From: Drosophila miranda
Lineage: Eukaryota > Arthropoda > Insecta > Diptera > Drosophilidae
DNA: 64,000 nucleotides
Direction of reading: 5' to 3'
Assembly (NCBI RefSeq): GCF_003369915.1
Contig: NC_046676.1
Coordinates: forward strand, 24,614,001 to 24,678,000
Part shown: positions 12,491 to 25,606 of the stretch, piece after piece
Layout: each line of letters starts with the position of its first letter
How positions within the stretch are numbered: position 1 is the first letter of the stretch
The notes under the pieces: generated by a model
Seen by the model: only the letters and a program-made list of their open reading frames with translations
The model's database searches: none
Told to the model about the DNA's origin: nothing
Made by a program: the position numbers and the translations under genes

Positions 12491-13433
12491 CGAGGGGGAA
12501 CGTTGTGAGTTGCTGCGGACACCGCAACTCTACAGTTATACCCGATACTAAGTCAGTATGGCTCTCCTCCGGCAGACGCCGCTAATATTAAACGACACGA
12601 CAAAGAGTGCGTGCGAGAGAGACAGAAAATCAGTCTGAGCGTGACGTCGGGCGCTGCGTAGCCACTGCAAATTGATTTGTTCCTATTGGCTAAAAAAATT
12701 ATCTGATCTGATCCAGATTCAGCAATCTGATAGATATGGTCGTTATCTATGATTCTGCGTTTTTAGTTTTCTCGAATGTGCAATATTGTGGATGTAACAG
12801 ATTTTCGTCCTTTGTGGGGGCGGAAGGGGGTGGGGCGAAATTCTGAGATATACGTTTTATAGTGAGATCTAACAGAAGTGCGGATACCAAATTTGGTTAC
12901 TCTAGCCTTAATAGTCTCTGAGATTTGTGGATGCCACAGATTTTCGTACATGAAACAGAGCGAGAAAGAATGAAATTGTTTTCTTGATTCTGGCTATAAT
13001 AATTATACGATCTAATTGAGATTTTACACTCTAAAACATATAGTCATCCTCTACGATTCTGCGTTTTTGGTTTTATCGTATCTTTAAAAATGTGGATGCC
13101 ACAGATTTTCGTCCTTTGTGGGGGCGGAAGTGGGCGGGGCGAAGTTTTGAAATATTTTTGTAGCAGTGACATATCACAGAAGTCTGGATCCAAAACATCG
13201 TTGCTCTAGCTCTTATAGTCTTTGAGCACTAGGCACTGAAGGGGACGGACAGACGGACAGACGGACGGACGGCCAGACGGACAGACAGACATGGCTCAAT
13301 CGACTCGGCTATTGATGCTGATCAAGAATATATATACTTTATGGGGTCGGAAACGATTCCTTCTGGACGTTACACACATCCACTTTTACCACAAATCTAA
13401 TATACCCCAATACTCATTTTGAGTATCGGGTAT
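12491..13433. mobile_element. Helentron-like interspersed repeat, copy 2
   Basis: Same length (943 bp) and same orientation as the block at 6458-7400, with roughly twenty visible substitutions concentrated near 12590-12830 and no length difference. Both copies are flanked on the left by AAAA and on the right by an A-rich stretch. Such similarity suggests recent transposition of one master copy, or a local conversion or duplication event. No coding capacity. Confidence 0.75.
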
Positions 13434-16120
13434 AAAAATAAATAAAATAATTTACTGCTGAAGAGGAAATAATGTTGCGAATTCAATCAGGACAATCTGC
13501 TGGTTAAATCTCTTGGGGATTTCACGTTGACTACACAACACTCTTCATCCCCTGCTTATCGCTGTTTAATTTCCTTTTACTTTGGTCGCAACTTTTCATA
13601 TTGGTTTTCCGCTCTGCGCTCCACGCCCCCGCCACAAGCCACGCACTGCAGCATTATTCATTCGGGCATAAGAATTCTGTTTGTCTCTTTGTTTGTTTGT
13701 TTTTCTGCTTTTAAATCATTTAAGCCGCATTATTTTTCAACGAATGGTTGACCAGGGGGGGGGGGGGGAGGGGAGCTCAGGCGGAAAAGCAGGAAGAAGA
13801 AGGAACCAACCGTCGGAAACGCAAAAAGTTGCACAAACATCAACTGCAACTGCAACAGAGTGTGCAACAGAAACAGCAACTGCAACAACATGATTCACTC
13901 ATATTTCCCTGTACATTTATTTATTTATTCAGAGCTGCATTTCATTTTATTTCATTTCGGTTTATTCTCGCCCAGAACGAAAACTCTATTTTTTTGTTCA
14001 TGTACAAATATTTCTCCCTTTTCATGTGCGTTTTCCTCTGAGCGGCGAAGGCGGAAAACAACAAGGATACACAGGAGCGGTAGAGGGGGAGGCTCTCCAG
14101 GGAGGCAGGAGTGCGTGTGCAGGTTATAACAATAAAAGGATTCTCTTTATACTCACATGCTGCAAGCGGTCTCTGCCTCCACGGCCACAGCCGCCACAGC
14201 CTCCACAGCCTCCGGCCCCGCCCCCGCCTTCACTTTTCACTTTTGCTATTTGTTCCGTCACTTCCGGTGGCAACGAATCAAAAAAAAATAAAATGGCCGC
14301 CCGCATGTCCGCCCTGTGTCCCTTTATCCCGTATGCCTTCTCCTGCTTGCCTTTCGCATATTTGGGTGCCCCATCCCATCCGCTTTTGCCTGCCACATCT
14401 GTTCTCCGTCCTTGTAGCTGCCACACTTTTTTCGGAGAAGCTCTGTTTCAGGCGTTTATTAAATGTCACACTGCGAATTTGCCGACGGCCGGCCGCGTCT
14501 TCCTTCCTGCCTCACCACCCGCCCTCCCCTCTGGGATGCTGCTGCTGCTGCTGCTGCCCCAAAAGCACAATGGCACTTGTCGCGTTCGGAGATTTCACTT
14601 TGTTGTCCTGTTGCCAGATATCTCTCCGGATTTGCCTCCTTCTTCGTGTTGACTTAATGTTACACATTTTTAGTTGCCACCCACTCCGACTACCACTCCC
14701 ACTGCCACTCCCGGTCGGCGAGTGCCCTTTAACCCATCTCTGTGACAATTTCATTTATTTTCTCGTTTTCCGCTTTACGTTTGTCGTCAACCTTTTTGTC
14801 TCGCTTGGTGTCTCCTCCTGAAACTCAATTACTTTGCCTGCAATTGTATCGGTTGGCTTTGGGCCCCCTCTCTCCCTCCCCATCCCCCTACCAGTCGCTG
14901 CCCCGCTGTGTGGCAGCAGCAGCACCGTTCTGACCTTTGCAACATGGCGCGTTTACACAACAATTACTGTGTGCACATTTCTCGCATAATTTAATAATAA
15001 TGGAAATTATTATTATGATGTCACCCCCCCTCCCCGAAGCCAACCATAAAATTAAAAGCAATCACAATAAATATCTATAGAGATAGCATAATTTATGCGG
15101 GAACTTAATTTATTAAAGCACTTGCATAATTGTTAATACCCTTTTTTGTGGGAGACAGAGAGCAAGAGAGAGAGAGAGCGGAGGCGGGGGGAGACTTATA
15201 AGCGACTTATTTCTCAACACTCAGCATTCCTTGTTCGTCTAGATGGCAATTCCATTACCCGATAAATATCCAAATTAAGACATTTCAAAAGCGCAAAATT
15301 TTCTTTTCTCAATGCCATTTTCCCCGATTCGTTTCTTTTTTTATTTGGCTTTCCATTGAACAATAACAAATTACGAAACAATGCAACAAAAGGAAAACCC
15401 TCCTCCATTGCAAAGTGTATTTATTTTTAATTATTTTATTTTATATGTTGCAAGCGGACAAACAGCTGCTGTTGCTGCTGTTGCTGCTGCTGCTGCTCCT
15501 GGCAGTCGAAACAAATCGAGAATATTCCTGAAATTAAATTGCAATGAAATACGGAATGAAATTCTCCAATTAAATGCAGAAATTCGTTGCCCCAAAGGGG
15601 GCGCAGGCGTGAAACAGGAACAGGAACCAGTACTGCAGCCAGGACTCTGGACAAAGTATTCAATTACAACCCAAAATTTTGTGCCGGAAAACCAGATAAA
15701 TAGTGTGAAAGAGATAGCCGAAAGGGCAGCCAGAGAGGGAGCAAGAGAGAAGGAGAGTGAAAATGTTGTACTAAATAAAACGTAGCCTCAAGTATTCTTG
15801 TGGCAAGCTGTTGAGAGAGTAACCAAAAAAGGCAGAAGCAAACTTTTCCTTACAGAAAGAGAGAGGGCTTGAAGAGAGAAGGGACTTCCCTTCCAGACAG
15901 ACAGAACGCCCTGGCTGTTGCCACCCCCTCCCCGGTACCATGCCCGGTGCGGTACTTGAGCAAAAGTTTGCTCAGGTGCAAGGCACTTGTGGCACGGGAA
16001 TGCGAGAGCCTCCTCCGCTTGAGAGTATCAATTAGTGAAATGAAATTTCTCCTACGCCTTTTCGCCACCTCCCAACTGTACTCACATCGATGCTATATGT
16101 TTTTTTTTTGCGTCTTTCAG
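13434..16120. other. intron upstream of first visible Pgant9 exon
   Basis: Non-coding by the absence of any recognisable domain. Two long overlapping frames (14026-14652 and 14111-14821, + strand) are Pro/Leu/Ser-rich translations of pyrimidine-rich DNA. A CTG run occurs at about 14537-14556 and GCTGTT-type repeats at about 15465-15500. The polypyrimidine tract and CAG acceptor of the Pgant9 exon end at 16120. Confidence 0.45.
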
Positions 16121-17803
16121 AGCACGGCGGAGCCCGTGTACTCCCCCACGATGGCCGGTGGGCTCTTCTCGATAGACCGGGAGTACTTCAACCGCCTGGG
16201 GACCTACGACTCTGGCTTCGATATCTGGGGCGGCGAGAATCTGGAGCTGTCCTTCAAGACCTGGATGTGCGGCGGCACGCTGGAGATTGTGCCCTGCTCC
16301 CATGTGGGCCACATCTTCCGCAAGCGTTCCCCTTATAAGGTAAGTGCCATTCGGTCAATTATCGAATCGCAAATGGAAATGGAAACGGAAATGGCAATCT
16401 GTCGGTCGGTACATCTGTTTCTGAGGGGCAGAAATTGCTGGACAATGAATGGCAGTGGTTGCCAAAACCAATATTGATATACCATCCAACCCATCAACAC
16501 CCACTGCCCAAGTCTCTCCCACTGCTCATTAACGACCTAGAGGTGGATACCTATGTAGAGTGGTATGGAAGTGAGTCTGATGCCTGGGGGAAAGACCAAA
16601 AGAATTTAAAACTCTTACACAACATCACGTGCTGTATGGCTGTGTGTTGTGTGTTTTGTGTGCTCGGCATCGCTTTGTGTGGCCAGCCTCAGGACCAGTT
16701 ACTAGCCGAGGTTCGTGTTTGGTCAACAGTGTCCCAATACCCGCCGCTCACACCCCACACCCGACACACCCAACACACCCACTATCACCACCACCACATA
16801 GTCTACTCTACCCGTTTCCCCATCCACTCCTCGGGCCTTGCACAATGCCAGCCGCAAAGCAGCAACATGGAGGGACCTCGACATGGACATGCATTGTGGC
16901 TGTCTTTGCCATGTGTGTCCTCCTTTACCAGCAACTTTTGCTGGCAACTACTGCCACTGCCACTGCCACTGCCACTGCCTCTGCCTCTTGGGGCTGCTTC
17001 AATTATCAACGGTTTACGCTTGACAAAAGTTTGGCAACTGTTTGGATGTCAATACCGCAACACACAGAGCTTCAAAGCATGCTCTCGGAGTGGAACTAAC
17101 CCGAACCCGAACGTCCAAATCCCCAGGGAGTTTCGTCCTCAAGATAAGTTGCCGATAAACAAGAGAGATATGGAGAGAGAGAGAGAGAAGAAGAACAGAG
17201 GACCACTAATGGAAAGAGCTACATGATATTCAATTTCGCACAATAACACATTCCTAGTAGTAAATATGTACTCTAGTTCATGAATAGTAATCGTTCGATT
17301 GTTTCGGATAACATTTATCGATAAATTATAGACATGTTTCCATCAGAAACAGCAACAGATCGAAACATTTATCGTTTGGGTATCGATTGTGGCGACAGCC
17401 CATTGCAAATTCAATAAACGTCAGGTGCAAAGCACTAAATCTTTCAGTCCTGGCATCCGCCACACCCACTGCTGCACCAACCACCTCCCCCATCCGTCCT
17501 CTCACGGCTCTGCTTTCCCGCTGGCAACATGAAACGAGCAGCGACAATACACAGGGGCAGGGAAACACAAACACAGAACAAGACACACAACAGGCGGACA
17601 ATGCCCATGAGGTCTGAGGTGGGGGTGGTGTGGTAAAGGGGCAATAAAGAGGTGAAGTGAAGGCAAGGACCAGGTAGCCAGAGACAACCACAACAGGAGC
17701 AGGAGCTGAGGCAGCAGCAACCAGCAGAAGCCTTACATAATGCCACTAAGCAAAAGCCACTCATTCAGGTAATTAGGCTTTGTTGTCCACCTCTCCTGCT
17801 GCC

Positions 17804-17838
<35 letters not shown>

Positions 17839-20477
17839 GCCTCTTCATGGCCACTCCTAGGACCTGGATCTGGACCTGGACATCGTCGAGAGCTCTGGCT
17901 GCATTGTTCTGCTCTACCTCCACTTCACTCCACTCCACTCTGCTCTGTTCTGTTTGCTGACCAAATATTTCCATTGACTCTGGCTCCGGCACCCGCCCGC
18001 CCGTTCAGTGATTGCGTTTGCCTTGGCCATGCCTTTCCCTATGCTATCTTTTACCTTTCCCTCGCTTTCCTGGGAAAACTATGGAGGCCATGGAGCAGTC
18101 CACTCACCACTTTCTGTTTTCCCTCCAATTGCAGTGGCGTTCGGGCGTGAATGTGCTGCGAAAGAACTCGGTGCGACTGGCGGAGGTCTGGATGGATGAG
18201 TACTCGCAGTACTACTACCATCGCATCGGGAACGACAAGGGCGACTGGGGCGATGTCAGCGATCGTAAGAAACTGCGGTAAGTTGTGCGGAGGATGAGAA
18301 CAAGAATTCATCCCAAATACAATTCCAATCCCAATCCCAATCCCAAATGCTCATCCCAGGGAGGACCTGCAGTGCAAGAGCTTCAAGTGGTATCTGGACA
18401 ACATCTATCCCGAGCTCTTCATACCCGGCGATGCGGTGGCCCATGGCGAGGTAAGTCCTTTGGTTTCCCCAGTGTTGTCAACACCCCCACCCCAAACCCC
18501 AATCCCTAGGACCAACCCCACACCCATCAACTGAAACACTAACCCTGAAAACTGGTTCCAACCCACACGATATTAATCCCAATTCGCAGATAAGAAACCT
18601 AGGTTATGGCGGTCGCACCTGCTTGGACTCTCCAACCGGAAAGAAGCACCAGAAGAAGGCCGTAGGCCTCTATCCCTGCCATCGCCAGGGCGGCAATCAG
18701 GTTTGTTTTGCAACAATCTCAGCAGCCCTGCGACCGTCACAAACTCCGTTCAAGAAGCACAAGAAAACCGTAAACCGAAAACCGAAAGATACAACCTCTT
18801 TGATCCGTACTCCCACTTCGTTGCTACTAAACACTATGTCCAAAACTAATATCTCTCTATATATACATCTGGCAATGTGGTGGCATTCTCTCCAACTCTA
18901 AGATTTTATAAGACTCTTTGATCCTTTGCTTTGAACAGCTCTCAGGTCTCAGACCGATCTGAACTCTCTATGAACTCTACATAAACTTAATTTCCAGATA
19001 TCAAACATAGCGTCGGGCATGTGCCTAGATGGGCAGGAAAGGCACCAAGAAGCGGCCACCGTTTCCGTGTATCAGTGTCACGGCCAAGGAGGAAATCAGG
19101 TATCCACATACCGGCCAGAAACGGAGGCATAGGCGGCGACCAGGCGGCCCGCCTGACGGCTGCCCGGCGCCCCACCTCGTTCTCTTAACATTTACTTTTC
19201 TGTTTTCCGCTTTGTTGAAATTTGAGTTTTGTTGGTGTTTTGCTTCGGTTCCTGTTTCCTGATTTTTGCGCTTATTGAGTGCTTTTCCGCTTCTCGTTTT
19301 GTTAATTTTCTGCTTGCTTTTTTGAATACAAACCCAAACCCACATCCAATTGACACTTGACAATACACTCCCGCTCCTCCAAGTCACATCATATCACATC
19401 ATCATCATGGAATAATCCCACTAAAGAGGTTCAGGAACTCTATTAATCCATGCACTTAATATCTCTGATTTTTCTAAGAATTTCGATTTGAATTTTTGAT
19501 GAAAACCTTATAGAATCCCTACAGATTCTATAGCAATCAAGGCTATAGAGATTTTTTGGGATCCATCCGTACGTTTTAATCATTATTAAATTGAAAAGTG
19601 GTTTAGATTAAACCCCCATATAGCCTCTAAGTACTTTATCTGTTGAAAAGAAAACAATGTCTTTACTAGAAGACGAAAACACTCTCTAAAAATCACTTTC
19701 ATTGCTACCAAATGTCTATACCTGAAATCATCTTTAGGCCATACTCATCTAAAGTACAACCTAAACACAACCTTAGAAAAATCATATATTCTTTGAAATA
19801 TTATTTGATAAATCATGAAACCCAACCCCTAATATTCCCACTTATTTTATATTCCGATCTAATCTTGATTTTATTGTTACGTTTGGAAAGTTTTTCCTTA
19901 TTTGGTTTTTTGATTTTTGGTGCCTGTGCCTCCGCCGAAAGGTATTTCAAAAGTGGATCCTCTATAAGAGCTGACAACAATAACTGTATTTTTTCCTTTG
20001 TTTTTTTGTTATCCTTGTGAAAGTTCTGCGGTTTTGAGCACTAATTTTGACGGAGTTTGTGGCTAGTGTAATAAATTTTAGTATCGTATCGAAAATGATG
20101 TGGAGTGAAAGCATTTCATATTCAATTTACAATTTTCAATTTGTTTGCATATCATAAGTGAAGGTATTTATCCGCAATTGTTGCCAAGCCAAGGCAAAAA
20201 TTGCATTGACAATTTAACAGTTTTACAGGATACATACAATCAGATACAATCGCATAAAACACACACACTTACATTTACATTTACATTCACACGAACACGC
20301 ACATTGACAGACACTTATTTGAGGGTATTTTTGGTCGATTTATGCCATGTCACACAGAAATTAATTAAAACGCAATCATAAATAAAACTCTGAATGATAA
20401 ATCATTTGCATCGCTTTGGCTTCAGCTGCTGAGAGGTTGATTTTTAGTTGTCGTGTTGTGCGGCAACAACTGATGTT

Positions 20478-20510
<33 letters not shown>

Positions 20511-23295
20511 GTTACAAAAAGCACTAACGAGAACACTTGCAACAGCACACAGAGCTGCTGCTGCTGTTGGTGCTGCAAAAACACCAATTACGACTGCCAT
20601 CGACAGAAACTTCAAAAAGAAAATAGAGAAACCGACACAAATTGCACGCGCATGAGCAACAAAAACAGTTACAACTGTGAAAACTACAACAAAATTCAGA
20701 AATTCAACAACTTTGACAGACAATAACGATAATTTCAATAACATTAAACTTCAAAAGGGCTCTTCAAAAAGCATTGCTTTTAGAATTACAGCAATGGGAT
20801 AAGCTACAATAACAACACCAACACAACTATTGTAATCACAACAGAAAAATCCTGAAATTTCTCCAACAGCAGAACTGCTTCACCAACAATTCGAGGGTCC
20901 ACGAAAGAAACACAAACAAAAAACCCGATTTAGAAACAAAAATTTTTGACAACTTAACAAGCAACAGAGGGCGACCCACACAACTCGGCAACAGACCAAA
21001 CTACAGGCGAATGAACTGCAACAGACAATAGAATCCTTTACAACACACACACACACACACACACACACAAGCGCGGGCGCAAACACACACAGATACTGTG
21101 CCAATGTTTGCGTGAAGCTATGGTATATTCAGCATTTAAATGGGGGGAAAGTGTTGACCCCGTTCTACTGGCCGACCGACGCGTCGCGCTGCCTCGCTTC
21201 GAAATTGTCGTCCCAGACAGACGGCAGCAAACAACAACTACAATGGCGTTCGCCACGCCTACAACCATTCACCGCGCCTCCCCATGTACACACACACACA
21301 CACACATACAAATGGTGAGAGTGCAACAAAATAGAAACCGCATCCAAGTTGGAAAAGCGGCTGCGAATGAAATAATCAACATTTGCAAAGCAGTCGCAAA
21401 AAGTGCGGAAGGAAAATGCGGGCCTAAACTCGTGGGCGTTTGAGCACGGAGGCGTGGTTTTTTTTCGAAAATTTTAATTTTGCATATCGTAGCGATTGCA
21501 TGTGCACCGGCCAGCAGTTGGCCGTGAGGAGAATACGTCAAAGGATATGAATCTGGTAACAAGGAGGCTAAAACTTGTTCTTCCACTGGCGGAATGTCCA
21601 CATAATGTAAGAGCTCCGGCCATGAGCAAGGGTATCGAGAACGCGACTGGGCCAGGACAAATACGAGCACGGAGAACGAAGTACGGAGTGCGAAGTATCT
21701 GTGTGCCGGCAGAAAACAAATTGGTTCAGCGAGAGAGCATAAAAAAACAAAAAAAAGGAAAGCTAGCCCTTGCGTTCGAAAGTGCTAGATACCCTTGCAG
21801 GTCAAGTAAACTGTAGGGCAATGCAAGAGACTAGGTTTTTTTCAACATTGAAGCTCTTTCCGAGGTTGTTCCATATGCCTTATGTATCAACATGGACTCA
21901 GAATCATACTACCCCGTTTCGAGGGTATAAAGAGAGCTAAATAAAATATTCGCTAGATAAAAAAGAAAAATATAAAACGACATGCAAAAAATGTAATTAA
22001 AAACGCATCACGCACACAGAGAGGGAAAGCAATGAAGGCATGACGGAATGGGGGAAAGGAAATGGAAAAGAAATGCAAATCGCGAACACCAAGGGTGACA
22101 AGGGAGTGGGTGGGGCAGTGGGGTAGTGGGGTAGTGGGTGGGTGGATGCCAGGACAAAACAATAAGCAAGGATGAATATGAAGTAGATAGTTCTCTATCC
22201 GCAAGGAGGAGAAGCGTCCTTGGGAAGCCTACGTGACACAACTGTAAGACAGCTCTTGTAGAAATCTTTGGAGGGATTTCCGCTCATTCTACCCGAACGA
22301 AGGGGGAACTGTAACGAAAGCGACATACTTGAAGAAACTCAAATTCTGAAAGTCGACTGTTAAAACAATAACTGTAATTATCCGTTCAATGGGGGCCACC
22401 TCCGTCCACCCCACCATTGAACGGCTCATCATTATTCCAGTCCTGGCATCATTATAAAACGAATAAAGAAGGGGAGGGAAGGGAGACTGTATGGACAGCA
22501 GGCGCGGAAACGGAAATGGTAGCAACACCAAATGGCGGCTGGTCACGACCTACCAACGAGAGCAGGTGTGGGAGGGAATGAGGGCTGTAGGGCAGGGCAA
22601 ACAAAGGCATTTTCAGCGGGCCGCAGAATCAGAACGGGATTCAGAAGCCTGGTTCCGAGGTCCCTGCCATCTGGAATTGGCAACGTGGTTCAAATTATAA
22701 ATAATCATGACCAGACTCACACAGACGCACCCATGCAGTGGACAGAACCTTAAGTACACACACACACAATCACACAAAGACACATACACAGAAACAGAGC
22801 TGCTTTTTGGCATTTAGTTGAATAAAACATTAATCTGTAATAAGATGTGAGATTGTAGTCCTGTAGTGCTGGAAAAACTTTTGGCTTGGCAATTGGCAGA
22901 CCCACGCATCCGCATCCATCGCAATTTATATTAATGTAATCCCTTTCCTTCTCCCGTTCCCCTGCAGTACTGGATGCTGAGCAAGGTGGGGGAAATACGA
23001 CGCGACGACTACTGCTTAGACTATGCCGGCAAGGAAGTGATACTCTACTCGTGCCACGGCGGCAAGGGAAATCAGGTGATGTTGCAGGGATATTTTATAA
23101 TGGGACACCCAACTAATCGAAGCTCCATTTCAGTTTTGGACATATCGTGAGAACACCAAGCAACTGCATCACGGCACCTCCGGCAAGTGTCTGTCCATCA
23201 GCGAGAAGAAGGACCAGCTGCTCATGGAGGAATGCAGCCAGTCCCTGACTCGACAGGAATGGTTGCTGGAGAGCTACGATAGCTCCAAATTGTGA
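16121..23295 (+). CDS. Pgant9: Polypeptide N-acetylgalactosaminyltransferase, C-terminal half (partial, 5' exons outside window)
   Basis: Exons 16121-16339, 18135-18277, 18360-18450, then one of two alternative exons (18590-18700 or 18998-19099), 22968-23075 and 23134-23295; all have GT-AG borders and phases agree. The enzyme moves GalNAc from UDP-GalNAc to Ser/Thr of secretory proteins in the Golgi, starting mucin-type O-glycans. Seen: the end of the catalytic domain with [11 protein letters not shown] and [13 protein letters not shown] (GT27 Gal/GalNAc-T motif), the linker [12 protein letters not shown], then a ricin-B lectin domain with three repeats whose QxW elements sit at exon junctions (GGNQ|YW, GKGNQ|FW, RQEW). 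The catalytic DxH exon is not seen, so the gene starts left of 1 or in exons I could not find. The sequence fits Pgant9 by recall. The neighbour Idgf6 is probably nested on the opposite strand. Confidence 0.9.
16340..18134 (+). other. Pgant9 intron with (CTG)n run
   Basis: A 1.8 kb intron with donor GTAAGT at 16340 and acceptor GCAG ending at 18134. It contains CA-rich tracts (16740-16800), a CTG run at 17805-17838 and a GA run near 17173. No coding exon is evident. Confidence 0.8.
18590..18700 (+). CDS. Pgant9: Pgant9 alternative lectin exon A (basic)
   Basis: 111 bases, 37 codons, phase 0 at both ends, acceptor TTCGCAG and donor GTTTGT. It encodes the first ricin-type repeat (alpha) from [13 protein letters not shown] to HRQGGNQ and carries a Lys-rich loop (GKKHQKK). 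The CLD aspartate expected to bind GalNAc is present. It is a partner of exon B: each alone can join the exons at 18450 and 22968 in frame. Confidence 0.9.
18998..19099 (+). CDS. Pgant9: Pgant9 alternative lectin exon B (acidic/neutral)
   Basis: 102 bases, 34 codons, phase 0 at both ends, acceptor TTTCCAG and donor GTATCC. It encodes a second version of the same lectin repeat, from [13 protein letters not shown] to [10 protein letters not shown], with the loop [11 protein letters not shown] in place of the Lys-rich loop of exon A and three residues fewer. Cys, CLD and QGGNQ positions match exon A, so this is an exon duplication used as a mutually exclusive alternative. Confidence 0.88.
20478..20510. 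repeat. (CAA)n microsatellite
   Basis: About eleven CAA/ACA units inside a Pgant9 intron; Gln-, Asn- or Thr-rich translations across it are artefacts. Confidence 0.9.
21042..21069. repeat. (CA)n microsatellite
   Basis: About fourteen CA units within the same intron. Confidence 0.9.
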
Positions 23296-24965
23296 GGCTA
23301 CTTCTATGCGAGGGGCAACGTCCTGTTGCCCACTTCGCAGCGCCATCGACAACGAGACAGGCGAGCATAGCAGCAGCGGCAGCAGCAGCAGAAACAGAAA
23401 CAGAAACAGCAACAAAAGCGGTATTGGAAAGTGGAGTCAGAGTGGAAACAGGAGTTGGAATAGATTTTCCCCTATTATATTCCAGGCATGTGCAATACGC
23501 AGGAAAATGTAGGGAGAATGGGGGAGTTTGTCATCAGCATTAGTTTGCCATGCTATATAAATATGATTAAAATTTATATGTTTCCAAGCAACATAATATA
23601 TGTTACATAGCTATAAGAAACACACACAGATCTACAGAGAGATAGACATACAGACGAACAGACACTTACACTTACAAAAAAAGAGAACGACTGCTGTACA
23701 GTAGCTATAAGTTTTGAAGGCCTAAAGTCAGCATGACTTTGGGGCCGTTAGGTTAGAATCAAGCCAAGACAAGTGCTGGCAAAAAAGAAAAACAAGAAGT
23801 CGTAGCGCAATTTTTGCATTTACATTTGTAAACGTTTAGCACAATTTATGGAAAGTGTGTTGGATGATCCAACGGAGAGCGTACGATCCTACGATTTCAG
23901 ATTATGAATTATGAATTTTATATATTGTCATCAAATGGCTCTACGAAAGCCCCATTCCAAATATGTGTCTAGTGCTTAAGCTTTAGGCTAAGAGTCTAGG
24001 TCGGAAAGCATTCGGTGATAGCCTTTGTTTTGCCTGTATTGTACGCCCCGCCCCGCAGCATTCCCACTTACCACCTATCTATTTACCTACCTACTCCTTC
24101 CTATATTGCACCTATATGGAAAGAATTATCTTTAGATGGCACACCAAAATTTTGAACTTATTTATTTTTATGTACGACTCGATGAGGCGAGACGATGAAG
24201 TTTATGTTTTTTTTTTTTTATTTGTAAAGTGCGCTGGAGACGCCTTATGCCAAATTATGTATTGTATATTTAGATGTTTAGTTTTTGCTCTTGTGTATCT
24301 GTAGGTTTTTATTTTGTTGAGCTCGTTTAGTTCTCAAGACGACAACATATCCTATGCGTTGGACACAGCCAGCTTGTAGTAGTACTTACAATATCAGTTT
24401 CCAGACTACAGATATCAGATGATCTGAGCAAATCTTAGAGTTAATTAATGCGAATGTGCATAGTGCCTTCTACTTATAACGGACACACACTTATCCATAT
24501 ACTATATATCGCAATCGTTCATCGAACATGCGATGAACATGCGATGCTACTCCTGTAGCATTAGTTTAGGTCACAATCACAGCGACTGTGTATATACTGT
24601 ACTGTACAATTTCATATCGCATCCTGCAGAATGTGTACATAACTATGGATTAAATACTGTTTTATTCGAGACTAAAGCGCACATACCATACCATACATAG
24701 CATCCACTAAATACCACTAACCAGAATTGGTGGATGCAACGCTTCTACGGAATGCATGCGAATCTTTATTTGCTATTTTTCACACAAAACGCTTCACATC
24801 ACACAGGCGGCATTTACAATTTAGCGTACGAAACCCCGAAGCCATAGAAAGTGGTCGAGAAACGTTTTTTTAACTTAAACCTTAAAGAATAATGTACTAA
24901 GCGCGTAGTGAATGTGTAGTAATGAATCGAAATTGTACAAGGCAACAGATGCAGTTATGAATAAA
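23296..24965 (+). other. Pgant9: Pgant9 3' untranslated region and poly(A) signal
   Basis: AT-rich sequence following the Pgant9 stop (TGA at 23293-23295), with no coding frame. The AATAAA at 24960-24965 is the clearest poly(A) signal before the repeat-rich interval that follows, giving a 3' UTR of about 1.7 kb. Earlier polyadenylation is possible. Confidence 0.55.
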
Positions 24966-25606
24966 CTATTTGAAAGTAAACTAAATTTCCGGTTTATTTT
25001 ATTAAATATTAAGCATTCCATCAGATTTGGAAATCAGATCCGATTATACCGGAAAGAAAATATGTAATAGATTTCAAATAGATTCCAAACATGCATGCTG
25101 TGGCGCCCCCTACGGCCACTGACAAAACTAAGCTGGTCGAAAACTTTGCTAACTGGTTGTCGTACCAGCTACGTTGCAACGTAATATTCTTACCAAATTA
25201 GCAACAACTTAGTCGCCACCCAAAAGTATGACATTGATTGTTTTATATTTGCCGAGCCAATTTGAACTATTTTGCCATGCTTAGGCATTAACGCCAGAGT
25301 TTTCCCTCACTTTTCCGACGTAAGTGCTTCGCAGGTGTATACATTACCGACATCGTCGTCCCTCTAGCACCATGCTTTGGCCGGGTAAGATTTTCTTGTT
25401 TCCCCCGTAGTCATCTTTTGCCGAGACCCTTTCCGGCCACAAACTGCTTTGGCGCGATTCCCTCCTCTTATTCCACCAGGTACAGTTATTAAGTTATTGT
25501 TTATTCATTTATTTGATTTAACTTTTCATTTCATTTGAGCAGGTCAACCGTAGCTTGTCTTCCTCTCGGGAGCTACGAGGGATGTGCTCCTGGCTGGATG
25601 CCGCTG

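Larger units (their letters stand above)
19100..22967 (+). other. Pgant9 intron after alternative exons
   Basis: A 3.9 kb intron ending in the acceptor CCCTGCAG at 22967. It holds a CAA run (20478-20510), a CA run (21042-21069), a second short CA run near 21284-21305 and a GTGGG-rich tract near 22110-22145. I looked for a third lectin-type exon (CLD followed by QGGNQ) and saw none. Confidence 0.7.

Noticed and set aside
14026-14821. Two long overlapping + strand frames (208 and 236 residues)
   Set aside because: They overlap in different phases over pyrimidine-rich, low-complexity DNA, lack any domain and lie in the interval before a Pgant9 exon; composition explains their length.
21269-21816. 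Overlapping frames on both strands in the large Pgant9 intron
   Set aside because: Frames on both strands are equally open, show no conserved motif and no splice sites; treated as chance.
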